NCBI GenBank assembly: GCA_020849475.1
Contig: JADLGE010000041.1
Span: 1 to 64,000 of the forward strand
Direction of reading: 5' to 3'
Length of the DNA stretch: 64,000 nucleotides
From: Gammaproteobacteria bacterium
Lineage (GTDB): Bacteria > Pseudomonadota > Gammaproteobacteria > Ga0077536
The position numbers were made by a program, and so were the translations under genes. Below are positions 16,737 through 30,736 of the stretch, one piece after another (within the stretch, counting starts at the first letter, position 1; each line of letters begins with the position of its first letter). The notes beneath the pieces were generated by a model. The model worked only from the letters and a program-made list of their open reading frames with translations. It had not been told where the DNA came from and searched no databases.

Positions 16737-17402
16737 TCAGCTGGCGGGGCCGGCGCCGAAACCGGCCTCGGCCAGGCTCGCGAGCGTGATGCCGCCACCC
16801 GCCGGGGCTTGGGTCTTGCTCAACATGCGTTCGATGTAGCGGGCAATGAGGTCGACTTCGATGTTGACGGCCGCACCGGCGCTCAAGGCGCCGAGCGTGG
16901 TGCGCTCCAGGGTGTGAGGAATGGTCAGTACGTCGAAGGTGTCACCGTCAACGCCGTTGACGGTCAGGCTGACGCCGTCGATGGCGACCGAGCCCTTGAA
17001 GGCGAGATAGTGCGCGAGTTCGCCCGGCACCCGCACCACCCAGCGAATGTAGTCGTTCAGTGGCTCGCGCTTGACCACCGAGCCGATGCCGTCGATGTGG
17101 CCGCTGACGAGGTGTCCGCCGAGCCTGTCGGTGAGGCGCAGGGCCTTTTCCAGGTTGACCGCGTCGCCCACCTGGCGCGCGCCGAGCGTGGTGCGGGCCA
17201 GCGTCTCGGTGGAGACGTCGACGGCGAAATGTCGCGCGCCGAACTCGACCACCGTCAGACACGGCCCGGACACCGCAATGGAATCGCCCAGCGCCACATC
17301 GCTCAGATCGAGGCCGGCCGAATCGATGGCCATGCGCATGGCGTCGCCGCGCCGTGACAATTGAGTGATGCGACCTACGGTGGCGACGATACCTGTGAAC
17401 AT
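16737..17402 (-). CDS. ribE: Riboflavin synthase, alpha chain
   Basis: The enzyme dismutates two lumazine molecules to riboflavin and the pyrimidine precursor. The 221-residue protein consists of two repeated barrels. The first begins at MFTGIVATVGRI with SIAVSGPCLTVVEF and STETLARTTLG; the second begins GGHLVSGHIDGIGSV with VAIDGVSLTVNGVDGDTFDV and PHTLERTTLG. The true start is the ATG at 17402 that opens with MFTGIV, the invariant N-terminus; the frame open to 17444 is not used. It lies ten bases downstream of ribD. Confidence 0.96.
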   Translation of the reverse strand: MFTGIVATVGRITQLSRRGDAMRMAIDSAGLDLSDVALGDSIAVSGPCLTVVEFGARHFAVDVSTETLARTTLGARQVGDAVNLEKALRLTDRLGGHLVSGHIDGIGSVVKREPLNDYIRWVVRVPGELAHYLAFKGSVAIDGVSLTVNGVDGDTFDVLTIPHTLERTTLGALSAGAAVNIEVDLIARYIERMLSKTQAPAGGGITLASLAEAGFGAGPAS

Positions 17403-17412
17403 GATTCTTCCA

Positions 17413-18510
17413 TCAAGGACATTGCAGAACGACGCGCAAATCATCTCCGATCCGGTCGCAGGCGGCCATAGGCAGGGTCAGCGCGTCGGCGAGCAGCGTC
17501 GGTGACGGCACTTCCAGCGCGGCGCGCGCCGTGAGCCCCAGGATCTTGGGCGCGATATACAGCACCAGTTCGTCGAAACAGCGCGCGGCGATGAAGGCGC
17601 CGGCCAGGCGCGGCCCCGATTCGACCATGAGGTCGTTGATCTCGAGCTCACCCAAGCGCGCCACCAGCGCGTGCAAGTCGATACGTCCATCGGTGAGCGG
17701 CAACGCTTCGATGCTCGCACCGGCCGCGCGCAGCGGCGCAGCCTCGGACAAGGCCTGCTCACCGCAGAAGATCCAGGTCTCGCCCGGCAGACTCAGGAGG
17801 CGCGCGTCGGGCGGCGTGCGCAGGTACTTGTCGAGCACGATGCGATGGGGCTGACGGCCATGCATGTCGAAGCGCGGGTCGCGCACGTTGAGCGAGGGAT
17901 CGTCGGCCAGCAGTGTGCCAATTCCGGTCACTATCGCGCAGGACTCGGCGCGCAGGCGCTGCACGTCGGCGCGCGACGCCGCGCTCGTGATCCACTGGCT
18001 GCTGCCGTCGGCAAGCGCCGCGCCGCCGTCGATGCTCATGCCGAGCTTGATGCGCACGCGCGGCCGGCCGCTGCGCATGCGCTGGAAGAAGCCGCGATTG
18101 AGTTCGGCCGCGGCGCTCGCAGCCACGCCACCCAGCACTTCGATACCGGCCGCACGCAGACGCGCCGCACCGGCGCCGGCCACGCGCGGGTTGGGGTCGT
18201 CCATCGCGTACACCACGCGTGCCACCCCCGCCGCCACCAAGGCTTCGCTGCAGGCCGGCGTGCGGCCGTGATGATTGCAGGGTTCGAGACTCACATAGGC
18301 GGTCGCGCCGCGCGCCCGCTCACCCGCCTTGGCCAGGGCGTCGGCTTCGGCATGGGGCCCGCCTGCACGGCGATGGAAGCCTTCGGCCAGCACCACGCCG
18401 TCCTTGACCAGCACGCAGCCGACGCAGGGATTGGGAGAAGTCGAATACTGGCCGCGCGCGGCGAGCGCCAGCGCCTGGGCCATGAATTTTTCGTCGTCGT
18501 GACTCGTCAT
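17413..18510 (-). CDS. ribD: Bifunctional diaminohydroxyphosphoribosylaminopyrimidine deaminase/reductase
   Basis: RibD carries out the second and third steps of the pyrimidine branch of riboflavin synthesis. The N-terminal deaminase domain has the zinc motif GGPHAEADAL and EPCNHHGRTPACSEAL. The C-terminal NADPH-dependent reductase domain starts near RVRIKLGMSIDGG and contains ITSAASRADVQRLRAESCAIVTGIGT. From ATG 18510 it has 365 residues. A TTG at 18531 directly after the nrdR stop would add seven residues, but the ATG start (MTSHDDEKFMAQALALA) matches the family better. Confidence 0.94.
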   Translation of the reverse strand: MTSHDDEKFMAQALALAARGQYSTSPNPCVGCVLVKDGVVLAEGFHRRAGGPHAEADALAKAGERARGATAYVSLEPCNHHGRTPACSEALVAAGVARVVYAMDDPNPRVAGAGAARLRAAGIEVLGGVAASAAAELNRGFFQRMRSGRPRVRIKLGMSIDGGAALADGSSQWITSAASRADVQRLRAESCAIVTGIGTLLADDPSLNVRDPRFDMHGRQPHRIVLDKYLRTPPDARLLSLPGETWIFCGEQALSEAAPLRAAGASIEALPLTDGRIDLHALVARLGELEINDLMVESGPRLAGAFIAARCFDELVLYIAPKILGLTARAALEVPSPTLLADALTLPMAACDRIGDDLRVVLQCP

Positions 18511-18531
18511 GCGCAGAGCAGCGGCGCGCAA

Positions 18532-19050
18532 TCAGCTCGGCTTCTTGGCTTTCTCGGCCTGCAGCAAATCCAGTTGCTGTTCGCGCAGATCCGGCGGCAG
18601 TTCGTTTTCCAGCCGTTCGATTTCTTCGAGAAACGCCTTCACGTCCTCGAAGCTGCGATACACCGAGGCGAAACGCACATAGGCAACCTGGTCGAGATTA
18701 CGCAGCGCGTCCATCACCAGTTCGCCGATGCGCACCGAATCAATTTCACGCTCACCGCTTTCGCGAATCTGGCGTTTGACGTCGTTGATGGCGCTTTCCA
18801 CGCGCTCCATCGCCACCGGGCGTTTTTCCAGTGCCTTCAGAAAGCCGCTGCGCAGCTTGTCTTCGTTGAAGGTCTCGCGCCGACCATCGCTCTTGATGAT
18901 GCGCGGCAGGCTGAGTTCGGCGGTTTCGTAAGTGGTGAAGCGCGCTTTGCAGCTCACGCATTCACGACGACGACGGATTTGATCGCCTTCGCCGAGCAGG
19001 CGCGAGTCAATCACGCGCGTATCGACGTGGGTACAGAATGGACAATGCAT
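18532..19050 (-). CDS. nrdR: Transcriptional repressor NrdR
   Basis: NrdR represses ribonucleotide reductase genes when dATP is abundant. The 172-residue protein has an N-terminal zinc ribbon ([17 protein letters not shown] and [16 protein letters not shown]) followed by an ATP-cone domain ([20 protein letters not shown]). The ATG at 19050 starts directly at the zinc ribbon, as in all relatives; the longer frame to 19152 would add 34 spurious residues. It lies 46 bases after glyA. Confidence 0.97.
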   Translation of the reverse strand: MHCPFCTHVDTRVIDSRLLGEGDQIRRRRECVSCKARFTTYETAELSLPRIIKSDGRRETFNEDKLRSGFLKALEKRPVAMERVESAINDVKRQIRESGEREIDSVRIGELVMDALRNLDQVAYVRFASVYRSFEDVKAFLEEIERLENELPPDLREQQLDLLQAEKAKKPS

Positions 19051-19096
19051 GGCCTGCGCTCTGTGTGTGTGTGCTGACTGGCCGTGCGCCTGGCGC

Positions 19097-20353
<1,257 letters not shown>

Positions 20354-20430
20354 GCTCGGGAAATCCTCCAGTGGTCAGATGCTGAACGGGCCGCGCGGGG
20401 CCTGGGATGGTCCTGCGCGACGGCCTCGCG

Positions 20431-20459
20431 ATTATCGGCCAATGACGCTCGATGCACAA
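20431..20459 (-). promoter_or_regulatory. Probable sigma-70 promoter of glyA
   Basis: On the minus strand TTGTGC is followed after exactly 17 bases by GATAAT, which gives good -35 and -10 boxes. Transcription would begin about 85 bases upstream of the glyA start, leaving room for a leader. Confidence 0.5.
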
Positions 20460-20562
20460 TCAAAAATCATTGAATTTACTGGATTTATAGCGGCGCCGGC
20501 GGGCTCGCGCGAGGCCTCGCCGCGGACTGAAGATCCGACGTCCGCGGCCGCTAAGGCATTCC

Positions 20563-23427
20563 ATGCAGATTCATCCCCATGGCGAGCTCACACCAGGCGC
20601 GGAAAACGGCGAGAAACGCTTTCTGCTTTTGAACCGCGACCGTCTCCGTCGTGTGCAGGCCTCACTCACGCCGCGCCAGCGCGATTTCCTCGAAATGCTG
20701 CCGCTGCTGTTTCACATCAATCACCCGCTGCTGCCGGGCTACGTGTCCAAGGACACACCCGCCGGCATCAACGATTACGGACCGACGGAACCGACCCTGC
20801 GCGCCGCCAAACGCATGGTGCGGTCCTTTGATTACGACCGACGCTCGGCGGTGCGCTTCCCGATACGCGCGCTGTACATGATGGGCAGCCCCGGCACCAT
20901 CGCCTACACCCGCCACAGCGATCTGGACATGTGGCTGTGCCACGACCCGGAACTCGCGCCGGCCGCCGTCGACCTGATTGCCGAGAAAGCGCGCCGCATC
21001 GAACTGTTCGCGGCCGAGATTGGTCTCGAGGTGCACTTCTTCGTGCTCGACGCCGAGCGCTTCCGCAGCGGCGAGATGTTGTCGCTGTCGGACGAAAGCA
21101 GCGGCTCGTCACAGCACTCGCTGCTGCTCGATGAATTCTATCGCTCGAGCCTGCTGGTCGCCGGCCTGCGGCCGCTGTGGTGGCGGGTGCCATCACGCTT
21201 CGAGCACCAGTACGACGACTACGTGCGTGAAGCCGTGGCCGCGCGTCAGCTCGACCCCCGTGACTACATCGACTTCGGCGGTCTGGCCAGCATTCCGGTG
21301 GAAGAATTTTTCGGCGCGGCGGTGTGGCAGCTCTACAAGAGCATCAAGTCCCCTTACAAATCGGTACTGAAACTGTTGTTGATGGAAGCCTATGCGGCGG
21401 AATTCCCCAACACCACCCTGTTGAGTCAGCGCTACAAGCAGAGCATTGAATCGGAACACGTCAATCTCGACAGCCTCGACCCCTACATCCTCATGTACAC
21501 CAAGGTCGAAGAGCACCTCATGGCGCGCAACGATCCGGTGCGGCTCGATGTGCTGCGCCGCAGCTTCTACATCAAAGCCAACCTGCGCCTGTCGACGCGC
21601 GGTCCGCAGGCCGCCGAGGACTGGCGCGCCGAGGTGCTCAACCACATGGTCGAGGCCTGGGGCTGGAGTTGGGAGCAGGTATCACGTCTCGATCAACGCG
21701 AGGAATGGCGCATCGACACTGCGGTCGAGGAGCGGCGCGACCTGATCAATACGTTGAAGGACAGCTACGCCATGCTGTCGCAGTTCGCGCGCGACCAGGC
21801 CAACGATCACAAGATCAGCGGCCACGACCTGCATGTGCTCGGCCGCCAGCTCTACGCCGCGTTTGAAAAGAAGCCGGCCAAGATAGAAGTGGTGACACGC
21901 GGCATCTGCAGCAACCCGCAGGAAGCGAGCCTGTCGCTGCATGAAGTGAAGCTCGGCGAGACCGGCACGGTATGGATGCTGTTTACCGGCATGGTGAGGC
22001 CGGCGGAAGTACAGTTCCGTCGCCCCTTGAAACGCTGCGCATCGGCGGCGGAGATCCTCATCTGGTGCCACATGAACCGGCTGAGTGACCCGGCCACCAC
22101 CTGGCATGTGTTCACCCAGACCACCGATTTATCGGCGCTCGAGATCAAGCGCGTCAACGAGGCTCTCGCCACCAATCTGCATGCCGCCGACGAAGTGGAC
22201 GGCGACGACGGCCTGCGTGCGCGGCCGCGTATTTCGCGAGTGATATTGATGGTGAACGTCGGCGTCTCGACATTCTCGTCGAATGCCGCCGGGGTGTTGA
22301 CCAGCAATCGCACCGACGCCTTCCAGTTCGGCGCGCGGCGCATGAACCTGGTCCGCACCATCGACCTGGTGTTTGTCACCAGCTGGTCGGAAACCTTCAC
22401 CTATCACTATGAAGGCAACGGCGCGGTGCTTGAAGCACTGGCCGAATGCCTGCAATGGGCGAATGTCGAGAGCCATGAGACCAGCGTGCCGCCCATCGAG
22501 GCGCACTGCTTTACATCAGACTATGCCAACCAGATTGCCGAACGTGTGACGCAGACCTTCAGCACCGCCTATCGCTTTCTACTCCGTCACGCGGTGGATT
22601 CGACACCGCATTTCGTGCTGGAAATCGACGACCAGTTGCACCATATCCGCATGAACAAGGGCAAGCCACGGATTGAAGTGCACGGCGGCCAGGTGGTTCT
22701 GCTGCGCGCGCTGGGCGACGCCAGCAATGAACGCTTCAACACCGTACATTTCGACGGTGAATGCGCCCACGCCGGCGTGCTGCCTTTTATCTATCCGCAC
22801 AATCGCGCGGGACGCCTGCAGGTCTTTGCCCGCCAACGTGGACAGTTCGCCGACATCTTCATCATCGACGAGCGTGGTCTGTTGCTGGTGCATCGCCAGG
22901 AGTGTCACAACATGGCGGCGCTGTTGCATCACTACCGGCGCTTCCTCGACACCGCCCTGCCACGCTGCAGTTTCGACGGCAGCAGCGGCATCGCGCTTGA
23001 GGAACTCGCCATCGACACCGTCGAGATCCTGAGCGTTGGGTCGAGCGTGCAGTTGAAGCCCTATAGCGATCAGCCGCTGGTCGGCAGTCCCTATCTTTCC
23101 ATCCAGGTGCTGGCCGATGCCGACGTGCATGGCCACCAGCAATTCACCATCCACGCCAACCATCGCGAATTCTCGACCTGGGAGCACGGCGGCTCGCTGT
23201 TCGTGCAGGTCGCCGAGTTTGTGCTCTCGCAGCGCAAAGCCGGCGAGATTTATCCGATTTACATCACGGATCTCGATCTCTCGCCGCGCTTCCGCAAGCA
23301 AATCGGCATCGAGTCGCTGCGGCCGTTCGATCTGCTGAACTACAAGAAGCGCATCGAATATCAGTTGACCCGCGCCATGCTGCGCGAAGTGGCGGGCGCC
23401 AACCCCAACGTGGCCCTGGCTTCCTGA
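20563..23427 (+). CDS. cyaA: Class I adenylate cyclase
   Basis: This 954-residue enzyme makes cAMP from ATP. It is the gammaproteobacterial class I type: an N-terminal catalytic domain in the nucleotidyltransferase superfamily with MMGSPGTIAYTRHSDLDMWLCHD (the GS...D-x-D metal site), then VHFFVLDAERF and SSQHSLLLDEFYRSSLL, and a long C-terminal regulatory part. Normal class I enzymes have about 850-950 residues, so it looks intact. It is divergent from glyA, with about 200 bases between the starts. The class is a marker for Gammaproteobacteria. A DUF815 ATPase gene follows on the same strand. Confidence 0.95.
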   Translation: MQIHPHGELTPGAENGEKRFLLLNRDRLRRVQASLTPRQRDFLEMLPLLFHINHPLLPGYVSKDTPAGINDYGPTEPTLRAAKRMVRSFDYDRRSAVRFPIRALYMMGSPGTIAYTRHSDLDMWLCHDPELAPAAVDLIAEKARRIELFAAEIGLEVHFFVLDAERFRSGEMLSLSDESSGSSQHSLLLDEFYRSSLLVAGLRPLWWRVPSRFEHQYDDYVREAVAARQLDPRDYIDFGGLASIPVEEFFGAAVWQLYKSIKSPYKSVLKLLLMEAYAAEFPNTTLLSQRYKQSIESEHVNLDSLDPYILMYTKVEEHLMARNDPVRLDVLRRSFYIKANLRLSTRGPQAAEDWRAEVLNHMVEAWGWSWEQVSRLDQREEWRIDTAVEERRDLINTLKDSYAMLSQFARDQANDHKISGHDLHVLGRQLYAAFEKKPAKIEVVTRGICSNPQEASLSLHEVKLGETGTVWMLFTGMVRPAEVQFRRPLKRCASAAEILIWCHMNRLSDPATTWHVFTQTTDLSALEIKRVNEALATNLHAADEVDGDDGLRARPRISRVILMVNVGVSTFSSNAAGVLTSNRTDAFQFGARRMNLVRTIDLVFVTSWSETFTYHYEGNGAVLEALAECLQWANVESHETSVPPIEAHCFTSDYANQIAERVTQTFSTAYRFLLRHAVDSTPHFVLEIDDQLHHIRMNKGKPRIEVHGGQVVLLRALGDASNERFNTVHFDGECAHAGVLPFIYPHNRAGRLQVFARQRGQFADIFIIDERGLLLVHRQECHNMAALLHHYRRFLDTALPRCSFDGSSGIALEELAIDTVEILSVGSSVQLKPYSDQPLVGSPYLSIQVLADADVHGHQQFTIHANHREFSTWEHGGSLFVQVAEFVLSQRKAGEIYPIYITDLDLSPRFRKQIGIESLRPFDLLNYKKRIEYQLTRAMLREVAGANPNVALAS

Positions 23428-23498
23428 GGCGCCGCGCCTCGCGCGCGGCGGACGATGCAGTAGAATGGCGCCCGACCTGAATCGAGTGGACGCCTTCC

Positions 23499-24374
23499 TT
23501 GGGAAAAGCAGACAAATTCTTTCGTCGCGCAGAACAACTCCTGGAGCGCCTTGAGCGCCTGGTACCGACGCCGCAGGACGATGACCTCGAAGACGCCATC
23601 GCCTGGCGCTGGCGCAAATCCAATGGCCGTGCCGGACGCCTGGAAGCGATACACCGCTTCAATCAAGTGCGTCTTGCCGATCTGCTGCACATCGAGCGCC
23701 AGAAGGATGCACTGGAGCGCAACACCCGCCAGTTCCTGGCCGGGCTGCCGGCCAACAATGCACTCATGTGGGGCCCGCGCGGCACCGGCAAGTCGTCACT
23801 GGTGAAGGCGCTGTTGAATGACTACGCCGCCCAGGGTTTACGCCTGGTGGAAGTCGACCGCCTCGATCTCGTCGACCTGCCAGACATCGTCGACCGTCTG
23901 CACGACAGCCGTGGCCGCTACATCATCTACTGCGACGACCTTTCCTTCGACGATAACGACGCCACCTATCGCGCCCTCAAGACCGTGCTCGACGGTTCGG
24001 TGCTCGACACACCGGACAACATCATCATCTACGCCACCTCCAACCGTCGCCACCTCATGCCCGAGCACCAGTCGGACAACCAGGGCGCGCGCGTGGTCGA
24101 CGGTGAACTGCATCAGAGCGAAGCGGTGGAAGAAAAAATCTCGCTGTCGGAACGCTTCGGTCTGTGGCTGTCCTTCCATCCCTTGAGCCAGGACCGATAT
24201 CTCGACATCGCCGAACATTGGCTGCGCGCCTTCAAGGCCAATCTTTCGGATCTGCCCGGTGCGCGCGCCGCCGCCTTGCAATGGGCGTTGCTGCATGGTT
24301 CGCGCAGTGGTCGCGCCGCCCATCAGTTTGCGCGGGATTACGCCGGCCGACAGGCGCTGGAGCAGCGTTCATGA
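23499..24374 (+). CDS. DUF815-family ATP-binding (AAA-type) protein
   Basis: The 291-residue protein begins at a TTG (23499) and carries a Walker A motif in NALMWGPRGTGKSSLVKAL (about residues 85-105), a Walker B-like YIIYCDDLSFDDND and a sensor-like IIIYATSNRRHLMP. This is the DUF815 family of P-loop ATPases found widely in bacteria, with unknown function. It overlaps by ATGA with the downstream phosphoribosyltransferase gene and so is translated with the purine salvage genes. TTG is unusual as a start but no better one is seen near the conserved N-terminus. Confidence 0.85.
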   Translation: MGKADKFFRRAEQLLERLERLVPTPQDDDLEDAIAWRWRKSNGRAGRLEAIHRFNQVRLADLLHIERQKDALERNTRQFLAGLPANNALMWGPRGTGKSSLVKALLNDYAAQGLRLVEVDRLDLVDLPDIVDRLHDSRGRYIIYCDDLSFDDNDATYRALKTVLDGSVLDTPDNIIIYATSNRRHLMPEHQSDNQGARVVDGELHQSEAVEEKISLSERFGLWLSFHPLSQDRYLDIAEHWLRAFKANLSDLPGARAAALQWALLHGSRSGRAAHQFARDYAGRQALEQRS

Positions 24375-24931
24375 GCGATGTGACAGTTTCGGAAGTCACG
24401 CGCGTGCGTGCCGGCGCGCGTTGCCTGGCATCGATGGCCGAAGTGCATCGCGCCTGCGACGCGATGGCGGAAAACATCAGCGCGCGCCTGCAAAACGCCA
24501 ATCCACTGTTGTTGTGCGTCATGACCGGCGGCGCATCGCCGCTGGCACTGCTGCTGGAACGTCTGGATTTTCCCTTGCAGGTTGATTACGTGCATCTCAC
24601 GCGCTACGGCCTTGCCACCAGCGGCGGCGACATCACCTGGATCAAACGCCCACCTGAATCGATACGCGGCCGCACCGTGCTGGTGGTGGACGACATCCTC
24701 GATCACGGCTTGACCTTGTCGGCCTTGATTGACGAATGCCATGCGCAGGGCGCGGCCGAAGTGCTGAGCGCGGTGCTGGTGACCAAGACCATTGCCAATC
24801 GCGCCGGACTCGCCGCGGCCGACTTTTCCGCCCTGACCTTGCCGGATGAATACCTGTTCGGCTGCGGCATGGACTACAAGGGTTATCTGCGCAACGCCCC
24901 CGGCGTCTACGCAGTGGGAGCGGCGCCATGA
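24371..24931 (+). CDS. hpt: Hypoxanthine-guanine phosphoribosyltransferase
   Basis: The 186-residue enzyme (ATG 24371, overlapping the upstream stop) converts hypoxanthine or guanine and PRPP to IMP or GMP. The PRPP-binding loop is TVLVVDDILDHGLTLSALI, preceded by DYVHLTRYGLATSGGDITWI. The family usually has about 180 residues. It overlaps the methylthioinosine-type phosphorylase gene by four bases (ATGA at 24928). In that pair the phosphorylase would release hypoxanthine and this enzyme would recover it, a clear functional link. Confidence 0.92.
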   Translation: MSDVTVSEVTRVRAGARCLASMAEVHRACDAMAENISARLQNANPLLLCVMTGGASPLALLLERLDFPLQVDYVHLTRYGLATSGGDITWIKRPPESIRGRTVLVVDDILDHGLTLSALIDECHAQGAAEVLSAVLVTKTIANRAGLAAADFSALTLPDEYLFGCGMDYKGYLRNAPGVYAVGAAP

Positions 24932-25674
24932 AACTCGGCATCATCGGTGGTAGTGGTCTGTACGATCTGCCGGGGCTCGGCAACGTCTCTCACAGCAACG
25001 TGCTCACCGCCTGGGGCGCGCCTTCCGCGGCGCTGACGCGCGGCGAATTGCAGGGCGTGGAGCTGGTGTTTCTGCCGCGCCATGGCAGCAATCATCACCT
25101 GCCGCCGCATCTCATCAACTACCGCGCCAATATCGCGGCGTTGGCCGAGGCCGGCGTCGACGCGATCATCGCCACCGCCGCTGTCGGCGGCATTGAACAC
25201 GAGGCCGGCACCGGCGCGATAGTCATACCCACACAGGTCATCGACTATACCTACGGCCGCGAGCACACCTATTCCGACGGCACGCAACCGCACCCGCAGC
25301 ACGTCGATTTCAGCGATCCCTATGCGCCGCGTCTGCGCGAAGCCTTGCTCGCCGCGGCAAACGATGCCGGCATCGCCGTGCGCGCCAGCGGCGTGTATGC
25401 CGCGACGCAAGGGCCGCGTCTAGAAAGCGCGGCCGAAATCGACCGGCTCGAACGCGACGGCTGCACCATCGTCGGCATGACCGGCATGCCGGAAGCCGCG
25501 CTGGCGCGCGAACTCGGCATCGATTACGCGAACATTTCGCTGGTGGTCAATCCCGCCGCCGGCCGCGCCAAGGGCGAGATCACCATGGCCGATATCGAAC
25601 GTGAGCTTAAGCTTGGCATGGGCAGGATACGCAGCGTGATTGCAGCGCTGGCGGCGCGCATGGGCAGAGAGTAA
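24928..25674 (+). CDS. Methylthioinosine/methylthioadenosine-type nucleoside phosphorylase
   Basis: The 248-residue protein is an MTAP/PNP-family phosphorylase, cleaving a purine nucleoside with phosphate. Family features are IGIIGGSGLYDLPG-type start, LPRHGSNHHLPPHLINYRANI (phosphate and methylthio site), and GVYAATQGPRLESAAEIDRLERDGCTIVGMTGMPEAALARELG. Adenine-specific MTAP has aspartates after the SLVV-type strand; here the segment reads SLVVNPAAGR with Asn, which fits 6-oxopurine (inosine-type) recognition, as in the methylthioinosine phosphorylases of Pseudomonas. Together with mtaD and mtnA this argues for an MTI route. The specificity is inference. Confidence 0.82.
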   Translation: MKLGIIGGSGLYDLPGLGNVSHSNVLTAWGAPSAALTRGELQGVELVFLPRHGSNHHLPPHLINYRANIAALAEAGVDAIIATAAVGGIEHEAGTGAIVIPTQVIDYTYGREHTYSDGTQPHPQHVDFSDPYAPRLREALLAAANDAGIAVRASGVYAATQGPRLESAAEIDRLERDGCTIVGMTGMPEAALARELGIDYANISLVVNPAAGRAKGEITMADIERELKLGMGRIRSVIAALAARMGRE

Positions 25675-25702
25675 ACCCGCCCGGCTTTACCCGATCATTG
25701 TC

Positions 25703-25725
25703 GGTCAGACTTCAGTCTCACCCAC
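25703..25725. repeat. Single REP-like element, family A
   Basis: GGTCAGACTTCAGTCTCACC matches the family A core with one changed stem base (the C replaces a G in the second arm). It lies between the convergent phosphorylase and csiV genes. Confidence 0.65.
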
Positions 25726-25754
25726 AAAAATTTCCCCGAGTGGCGCGCGCCGGG

Positions 25755-26507
25755 TCAATCCGGCTCCGGCACGGCGCCTGTATTTTCATCATGGCCTGCG
25801 CCTTCATCCACCGGCTCGTCGCTGCCGCTGCCGGCGGACGGATCTTCCTCTGGCAGATCAAACGGCACCACCTGCACCAGCACCCCGAACAACGGGTGGT
25901 CGAAGTAATGCACTTCGCGCAGCTTCATGCTGCGTGAGGCCTTGAGCCTGACCGGCGTGCCGTCGTGGTCGTAGATGAAATCGACATCGACGCTCATCTG
26001 CCGCGCGACCTTGAGCATCACCGTGCCTTCGATACGCGGCGTCAGGGCCACCGTCGCGACACCTGAATCGCCATTGGCGCTCTGGCGGGTCGCCGTGGCG
26101 CCGCGCGTATCGACATCGGCAAGATGCACGCGCTTGGCGCCACTCACACCGAAACTCGGCTGCCGCCAGGCGGCCGACAGCAGGGGCGCGTATTCACTGC
26201 TGTTGCGCAGACGTCGCTCGGCATCATTGAGCCCGCGTTCGTTGCGATCGAGCGCCTTGAACGCCAGTGGGCCGGCGCCGCCCGGTGTTTGTGTTTCGGC
26301 AGGCTCGTCAGCCATCGCCGGCAGATCGGTAATGAGGTCCATGCTGTCGCTGAAATCCGGCAGCTCGGTCATGGCCGGCCATTGTTCGCCGCCCGCGGTC
26401 GATTCGACGTTATGCCGGAACACCACCACATCGACCTGGTACCAGCGCGCCGCGGCAATACCGGGCAGCGCCAGCAGCGCGCACAGCACGACGGCGCGCA
26501 GCGCCAT
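25755..26507 (-). CDS. csiV: CsiV-family peptidoglycan-binding protein
   Basis: From ATG 26507 the 250-residue protein has a signal peptide (MALRAVVLCALLALPGIAAA) and an N-terminal WYQVDVVVFRHN strand, the start typical of CsiV (cell shape integrity Vibrio) proteins. The C-terminal part has AVLKVARQMSVDVDFIYDHDG-type and DHPLFGVLVQVVPFDLPEE. It is probably periplasmic and linked to cell-wall integrity under D-amino acid stress. It starts two bases after the mfd stop, as is usual in related gammaproteobacteria. An acidic tail follows. Confidence 0.7.
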   Translation of the reverse strand: MALRAVVLCALLALPGIAAARWYQVDVVVFRHNVESTAGGEQWPAMTELPDFSDSMDLITDLPAMADEPAETQTPGGAGPLAFKALDRNERGLNDAERRLRNSSEYAPLLSAAWRQPSFGVSGAKRVHLADVDTRGATATRQSANGDSGVATVALTPRIEGTVMLKVARQMSVDVDFIYDHDGTPVRLKASRSMKLREVHYFDHPLFGVLVQVVPFDLPEEDPSAGSGSDEPVDEGAGHDENTGAVPEPD

Positions 26508-26508
26508 C

Positions 26509-29962
<3,454 letters not shown>

Positions 29963-29970
<8 letters not shown>

Positions 29971-30679
29971 GACGTCGCGCAGCGGCGATTTCCGCGTTGA
30001 TGGCCGCCAGCGCCGCCAGTGGGTCGGGCACCTGGGTCACCGGCCGCCCCACCACCAGATAAGACGCGCCAGCGCCGATGGCGGCGCCCGGCGTGGCCAC
30101 GCGCACCTGGTCGTCGGCGCCACTGCTGGCGGGCCGCACGCCGGGTGTGACGAGATTGAACGCGGCGCAACGCTCGGCACGCAATTGCGCTATCTCGAGC
30201 GGCGAGCACACCACGCCGTCGAGTCCGGCGTGCTCGCTCAACGCGGCGAGGCGCGATACTTGATCGGCGATGGTGCCCGCCACGCCGACGCCGTGCAGCG
30301 TCGGCTCGTCGAAGCTGGTCAACACCGTCACAGCGATCAGTAGCGGACGCTCAGCGCCCTCGCCCAGCGCCGCGCGCGCGGCACGCATCATCGCCTCGCC
30401 GCCAGCGGCATGCACATTCATCATCCACACACCGAGATCCGCCGCGGCGCGACAGGCGCCGGCCACGGTGTTGGGGATGTCGTGAAATTTGAGATCGAGA
30501 AACACCTCAAAGCCGCGCCTTACGAGTTCACGCACCACCTCGGGGCCGGCGCGGGTGAACAATTCCTTGCCGACCTTGACGCGGCACTGCGTCGGGTCGA
30601 GCTTTTCAGCCAGCGCCAGCGCGGCGCCAGCATCGGCGTAATCGAGGGCAATAATGAGAGGCTTGGCTGTATCGGTCAT
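29963..30679 (-). CDS. pyrF: Orotidine 5'-phosphate decarboxylase
   Basis: The 238-residue enzyme makes UMP. The family signatures are [16 protein letters not shown], the catalytic [16 protein letters not shown] (with Asp-x-Lys-x-x-Asp), and the late GVRPA and VVGRPVTQ phosphate-binding segments. The ATG at 30679 ([14 protein letters not shown]) is chosen over the open frame to 30724. It is followed by mfd with an eight-base overlap and preceded by lapB. Confidence 0.96.
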
Positions 30680-30736
30680 GGGTCGGATGCTGAAATGAGG
30701 CCGACGACCCAGCGCCGCCGGCAAATGCGTCGAGTG